NCBI GenBank assembly: GCA_937983305.1
Contig: CALKAJ010000088.1
Span: 1-8,300, forward strand
DNA length: 8,300 nucleotides
From: an uncultured Ignavibacteriota bacterium
GTDB taxonomy: Bacteria > Bacteroidota > Ignavibacteria > Tepidaquicellales > Tepidaquicellaceae
Reading direction: 5' to 3'
Positions 6,945-8,300 of this stretch are shown here, one piece after another (positions within the stretch are counted from its first letter, which is position 1; each line of letters begins with the position of its first letter). The notes beneath the pieces were generated by a model. It was not told the DNA's origin. It saw only the letters and a list, made by a program, of their open reading frames with translations, and did no database searches. The position numbers and the translations under genes are program-made.

Positions 6945-6983
6945 AAAATAGCTGTTAAATTATAAAATTTAATTAGCTATTTT
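6945..6983. repeat. Long interrupted palindrome in the atpD/M14 divergent region
   Basis: The arms AAAATAGCT (6945-6953) and AGCTATTTT (6975-6983) are perfect reverse complements. Inside them TTAAATT (6955-6961) and AATTTAA (6966-6972) also pair, around a 4-base centre ATAA. The only interruption is G (6954) opposite TT (6973-6974). This gives 16 pairs over 39 bases. The right arm overlaps the -7 element of the M14 gene, so an operator or cruciform-type regulatory site is possible. It could also fold as an RNA hairpin followed by a short T run, but no plus-strand gene upstream would need that terminator. Confidence 0.65.
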
Positions 6984-6985
6984 TG
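6978..6985 (+). promoter_or_regulatory. Candidate -7 element of the M14 peptidase promoter (TAnnTTTG)
   Basis: TATTTTTG matches TAnnTTTG exactly. A start near 6992 would give a leader of about 30 bases before the ATG at 7024, which itself has no Shine-Dalgarno site. The -33 position has TTA rather than TTG. The element sits at the right edge of the 39-base palindrome. Confidence 0.4.
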
Positions 6986-7023
6986 TAATACTAATAACAA
7001 TTTTATACACTATTTAATTCAGT

Positions 7024-8300
7024 ATGAAACCATTTTTTTTATTCATTTTATTAATTTTTATAGGGTTTAATTCTTACGGTCAAATTAAGTTTGATTATGA
7101 GTCTCAAAAATCAGATATTGAAAGAGGATTCGCAGATAAAGGAGAAATTTATTTTAAGTTTTCAGTCCCGGGAAGATTTGATTTGAATAATTTATCAAGG
7201 TTAATTTCAATTGATAACGCAATAGACCAAGTCATTGGTTTTGAAGTCTTCGCCTACGCCAATCGTGAAGAATTCAAAGAATTCCTGAAATATAATTTTC
7301 AATTTCAAATATTAAAGCATCCGGGAACACCTGATTTTGATGTGAAGTCAAGTAGTAATCCTAAAGATATTATGGCAGCGTGGGATGTTTACCCTACTTA
7401 TTCAGGCTATGTTGCTATGATGAATCAATTTCAAACATCTTACCCTGATTTATGCAAAGTCATAGATGCCGGAAGTTCCGTATTAGGTAAGAAAATTCTT
7501 TTTGCAAAAATTAGCGACAGCGTCGATTACAGAAAACCAAAGCCAAGATTTATGTTCTCTTCAACAATACATGGAGATGAAACAACCGGATTTGTATTGA
7601 TGCTGAGATTAATAGATACATTATTAAAAGGATATGGAACAGACTCTAAAATTACTAATCTTGTAAAAAATTGCGAGATATGGATAAATCCTAATGCTAA
7701 TCCGGACGGCTCTTACAGAAATACGGATTTGTTGACTAATCCGACCCGATACAATTGGAACTCGAAAGATTTAAACAGAAACTTTCCTGACCCGGTTGCA
7801 GGTCCGAATCCGACAGGTACATGGCAGCCCGAAACTATAGTTATGATGAATTTGATGTCACAATATAATTTTTCTTTATCAGGAAATTTCCATGGCGGAG
7901 CTGAGGTAGCAAACTATCCATGGGATTCTAAAGCAGCCTTACATCCTGATGATTCATGGTTTATCAAAATATGTAAAGATTATGTAGATACAGTTCACGC
8001 CGTCTCACCTTCAACTTATATGGATGACTTATTGGGTTATCCAAATATTCCCGGCGTTACTAACGGCTATGCTTGGTATTCCGTTGCAGGTGGAAGACAA
8101 GACTATATGACATTTTTCAAAGGTGGAAGAGAAGTTACATTCGAAATTTCGAACACCAAATTCCTTAACCAGGCTCAACTTCCGGCTCACTGGAATTATC
8201 ATCAAAAATCCTTCTTAAATTATATTGAGGAAACCTTATTTGGAATAAGAGGCATTGTAACCGATTCTATTTCAGGATTACCTTTGAAAGCCAAAGTTTA
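7024..8300 (+). CDS. Secreted M14 (carboxypeptidase N/E-like) zinc carboxypeptidase, 3' end cut by window
   Basis: 425 codons are visible and the frame is still open at the window edge. Residues 1-19 form a signal peptide with probable cleavage before Gln20 (SYG-Q). About 20-120 is a prodomain-like region. The peptidase domain runs from about 123 to 403: zinc ligands His183 and Glu186 (HGDET) and His290 (NFHGGAEV), the NPNANPDG motif (222-229), substrate-binding Asn251/Arg252 in DLNRNFPD, the WYSVAGGRQDY motif and catalytic Glu374 in TFEIS. This pattern is that of the N/E (M14B) group, which removes C-terminal residues from peptides, often basic ones; specificity is not readable here. From residue 407 (GIRGIVTDSISGLPLKAKV) a carboxypeptidase-regulatory-like beta-sandwich begins, usual for this group. 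A C-terminal sorting tail, if any, lies outside the window. It is transcribed divergently from atpD. Confidence 0.95.
   Translation, partial: MKPFFLFILLIFIGFNSYGQIKFDYESQKSDIERGFADKGEIYFKFSVPGRFDLNNLSRLISIDNAIDQVIGFEVFAYANREEFKEFLKYNFQFQILKHPGTPDFDVKSSSNPKDIMAAWDVYPTYSGYVAMMNQFQTSYPDLCKVIDAGSSVLGKKILFAKISDSVDYRKPKPRFMFSSTIHGDETTGFVLMLRLIDTLLKGYGTDSKITNLVKNCEIWINPNANPDGSYRNTDLLTNPTRYNWNSKDLNRNFPDPVAGPNPTGTWQPETIVMMNLMSQYNFSLSGNFHGGAEVANYPWDSKAALHPDDSWFIKICKDYVDTVHAVSPSTYMDDLLGYPNIPGVTNGYAWYSVAGGRQDYMTFFKGGREVTFEISNTKFLNQAQLPAHWNYHQKSFLNYIEETLFGIRGIVTDSISGLPLKAKV

Noticed and set aside
63..6995. Shared 9-mer AATACTAAT upstream of both exported peptidase genes (63-71 and 6987-6995)
   Set aside because: The distances to the candidate -7 elements differ (7 bases versus 1) and the 9-mer is nearly all A/T, so chance is the simpler explanation.

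Overview
The window is AT-rich and looks chromosomal. It probably comes from the Bacteroidota/Ignavibacteriota-Chlorobiota side of the tree. Four things point there: atpD-atpC is detached from the other ATP synthase genes; TAnnTTTG -7 elements sit upstream of atpD and the right-end gene; most genes lack a clear Shine-Dalgarno site; and there are large multi-PAS and hybrid histidine kinases plus secreted M14/M15 peptidases. This placement is an inference, since no 16S or complete marker set is present.

Layout from left to right. (1) 77-889 (+) encodes a lipoprotein-type M15 peptidase that probably cuts peptidoglycan. (2) 890-2782 and 2789-4642 (both -) form a tandem signalling pair. The upstream gene encodes a two-TM hybrid histidine kinase with a C-terminal receiver. 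Six bases later comes a soluble three-PAS histidine kinase. The last base of the M15 stop codon (889) touches the stop codon of the second kinase (890). (3) 4643-4860 is a 218-base AT-rich gap. Its only clear content is a tRNA terminator and the ribosome-binding site of the hybrid kinase. (4) 4861-4932 (-) is tRNA-Lys(UUU). (5) 5003-5404 and 5408-6832 (-) are atpC and atpD, the F1 epsilon and beta subunits. (6) 6833-7023 is a 191-base divergent promoter region rich in palindromes. (7) 7024 to the window end (+) is a secreted M14 zinc carboxypeptidase, cut off after the start of a C-terminal beta-sandwich-like domain.

How the parts work together: atpD and atpC belong to the membrane ATP synthase, whose remaining subunits must be encoded elsewhere. 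The tRNA lies 70 bases downstream on the same strand with no clear terminator before it, so atpD-atpC-tRNA may share a transcript that ends at the hairpin 4818-4847. The two kinases probably form one operon and one phosphorelay, but no DNA-binding response regulator or HPt protein is present here. The two peptidases are exported and unrelated to each other.

I see no phage, insertion sequence, CRISPR array, toxin-antitoxin pair or defence system, and nothing that amounts to a new multi-gene system. The most interesting unexplained signals are small: nested palindromes in the atpD/M14 divergent region, the same-frame atpD-TAA-CAA-TTG-atpC junction, and the orphan kinase pair.
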